From: Burkholderia sp. Bp8963 | GTDB lineage: Bacteria; Pseudomonadota; Gammaproteobacteria; Burkholderiales; Burkholderiaceae | Reading direction: 5' to 3' | NCBI RefSeq assembly: GCF_003854275.1 | Contig: NZ_QTQP01000005.1 | Location: forward strand, 124,001-188,000 | DNA: 64,000 nt | Shown here: in pieces, positions 63,449 to 64,000 of the stretch | Position numbering within the stretch: the first letter of the stretch is position 1 | Layout of the letters: each line of letters begins with the position of its first letter | Made by a program: the position numbers and the translations under genes | Notes under the pieces: generated by a model | What the model saw: the letters and a program-made list of their open reading frames with translations, nothing else | Told to the model about the DNA's origin: nothing | The model's database searches: none

Positions 63449-64000
63449 GCTGCGGTCGTGGCCCATTGCACGAATGCGGTGCCGGCCTCGCGCAACACGG
63501 CCTCGCGAGCATCCATGCCGACGCCTGGCGCGTCGTAGTAGGCGGCGACGAGCAATGGCGCGCGGCCGGGCGGACGCACGAGCGCGTAATCGTTGGTTTC
63601 GCCCTGCAGGCTCGTACCCGGCCGGTCGCCTGCCTGCCAGCCTGCTGGCAAGACGGCGCGAATCCGGTTGAGTCCGGGCTTGCAGTCGATCATCCCGCGT
63701 TCCAGCCGTTCTCGCGAGCCGGGGCTCAGGACATTGCCGAGCAGAACGCTGCGGGCCAGCGTCACGATGGCTCTCGGGGTCGTCGTGTCGCGCTCCCCGC
63801 CGTAATCGTTCGAGTCGGGCTCATAGCGGTCCGAGCGGGTCACCGTATCGCCGAGCCCGCGTGCGAACCCGGTCAGTCCGGCAGGGCCGCCGATGCTACG
63901 CATCAACAGGATGGCGGCCGTGTTGTCGCTATAGACCAGCATTGCATCGCAGAGCGCCGCGACCGACATCTCGCCTCGCGCGACATTGGCCTTGGTGATG
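63445..64000 (-). CDS. Class A beta-lactamase (partial)
   Basis: The C-terminal ~184 residues of a periplasmic serine beta-lactamase; the N-terminus, with the SxxK nucleophile, is beyond the right edge. Visible: SDN loop (LVYSDNTAAILLM), omega-loop EPDSNDY with the Glu-xx-x-Asn pair, TTTPRAIVTLA, and the box-7 segment GDRPGTSLQGETNDYALV. The usual KTG is RPG here; Arg at the Lys position is known from CARB/PSE carbenicillinases (RSG/RTG), but Pro is unusual. The substrate range cannot be judged. Coupled to an acyltransferase gene downstream. Confidence 0.87.
   Translation of the reverse strand, partial: ITKANVARGEMSVAALCDAMLVYSDNTAAILLMRSIGGPAGLTGFARGLGDTVTRSDRYEPDSNDYGGERDTTTPRAIVTLARSVLLGNVLSPGSRERLERGMIDCKPGLNRIRAVLPAGWQAGDRPGTSLQGETNDYALVRPPGRAPLLVAAYYDAPGVGMDAREAVLREAGTAFVQWATTAA

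Overview
The window is about 67% G+C, with GC-rich third codon positions and dense, overlapping operons. Its gene content (Wsp chemosensory operon, PNAG operon followed by glmS, ATP-grasp/alpha-E/transglutaminase cluster, many LysR regulators) fits a Burkholderia-type betaproteobacterium, probably the Burkholderia cepacia complex, on a secondary replicon or an accessory part of the chromosome. That assignment is inference. I found no tRNA, rRNA, CRISPR array or intact insertion sequence.

Left part (1-17112). A minus-strand operon, wspA-wspB-wspC-wspD-wspE-wspF, encodes a surface/contact-responsive chemosensory array expected to drive c-di-GMP output; wspF runs off the left edge. Next come two small genes, a Fur-boxed TonB-dependent siderophore receptor, and an asparagine-use locus: a Rhizobium-etli-type asparaginase, a divergent LysR regulator, aspartase AspA and asparagine permease AnsP. 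An esterase closes the block.

Middle (17113-35871). A lower-GC stretch holds an orphan VapB-type antitoxin and a truncated VapC remnant. It is followed by a five-gene chemosensory-like operon that lacks CheW, CheR, CheB and a normal CheA (18061-23160). Then come an ECHDC3-like enoyl-CoA hydratase homologue, alanine racemase, a MAPEG protein, and a low-GC HxlR regulator-FabF pair. A GlnHPQ-type ABC transporter is followed by a C45 acyltransferase/hydrolase, a class III aminotransferase and a carboxymuconolactone-decarboxylase-family protein. The ahpC-ahpF peroxide-detoxification pair ends the block.

Right part (35872-64000). An extended PNAG operon reads on the minus strand: two uncharacterised envelope proteins, pgaA, pgaB, pgaC, pgaD, a dedicated glmS, and a secreted beta-propeller-like protein. 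Its long upstream region carries four same-orientation copies of a GGCA-N5-TGCC motif and a 19-bp palindrome. A HypT-like LysR gene lies beyond it. Then comes a six-gene plus-strand cluster: circularly permuted ATP-grasp, alpha-E, transglutaminase-like with Ser for Cys, giant transglutaminase/DUF2126, fused ATP-grasp/alpha-E, and transglutaminase. Proline iminopeptidase, two acyltransferase-3 membrane proteins and a partial class A beta-lactamase complete the window.

The most unusual systems are the CheX-rich chemosensory-like operon, the doubled amidoligase/transglutaminase cluster with a predicted inactive member, and the extended PNAG operon with its repeated upstream motif. Function was read from residues visible in the translations and from family knowledge; no database search was possible.
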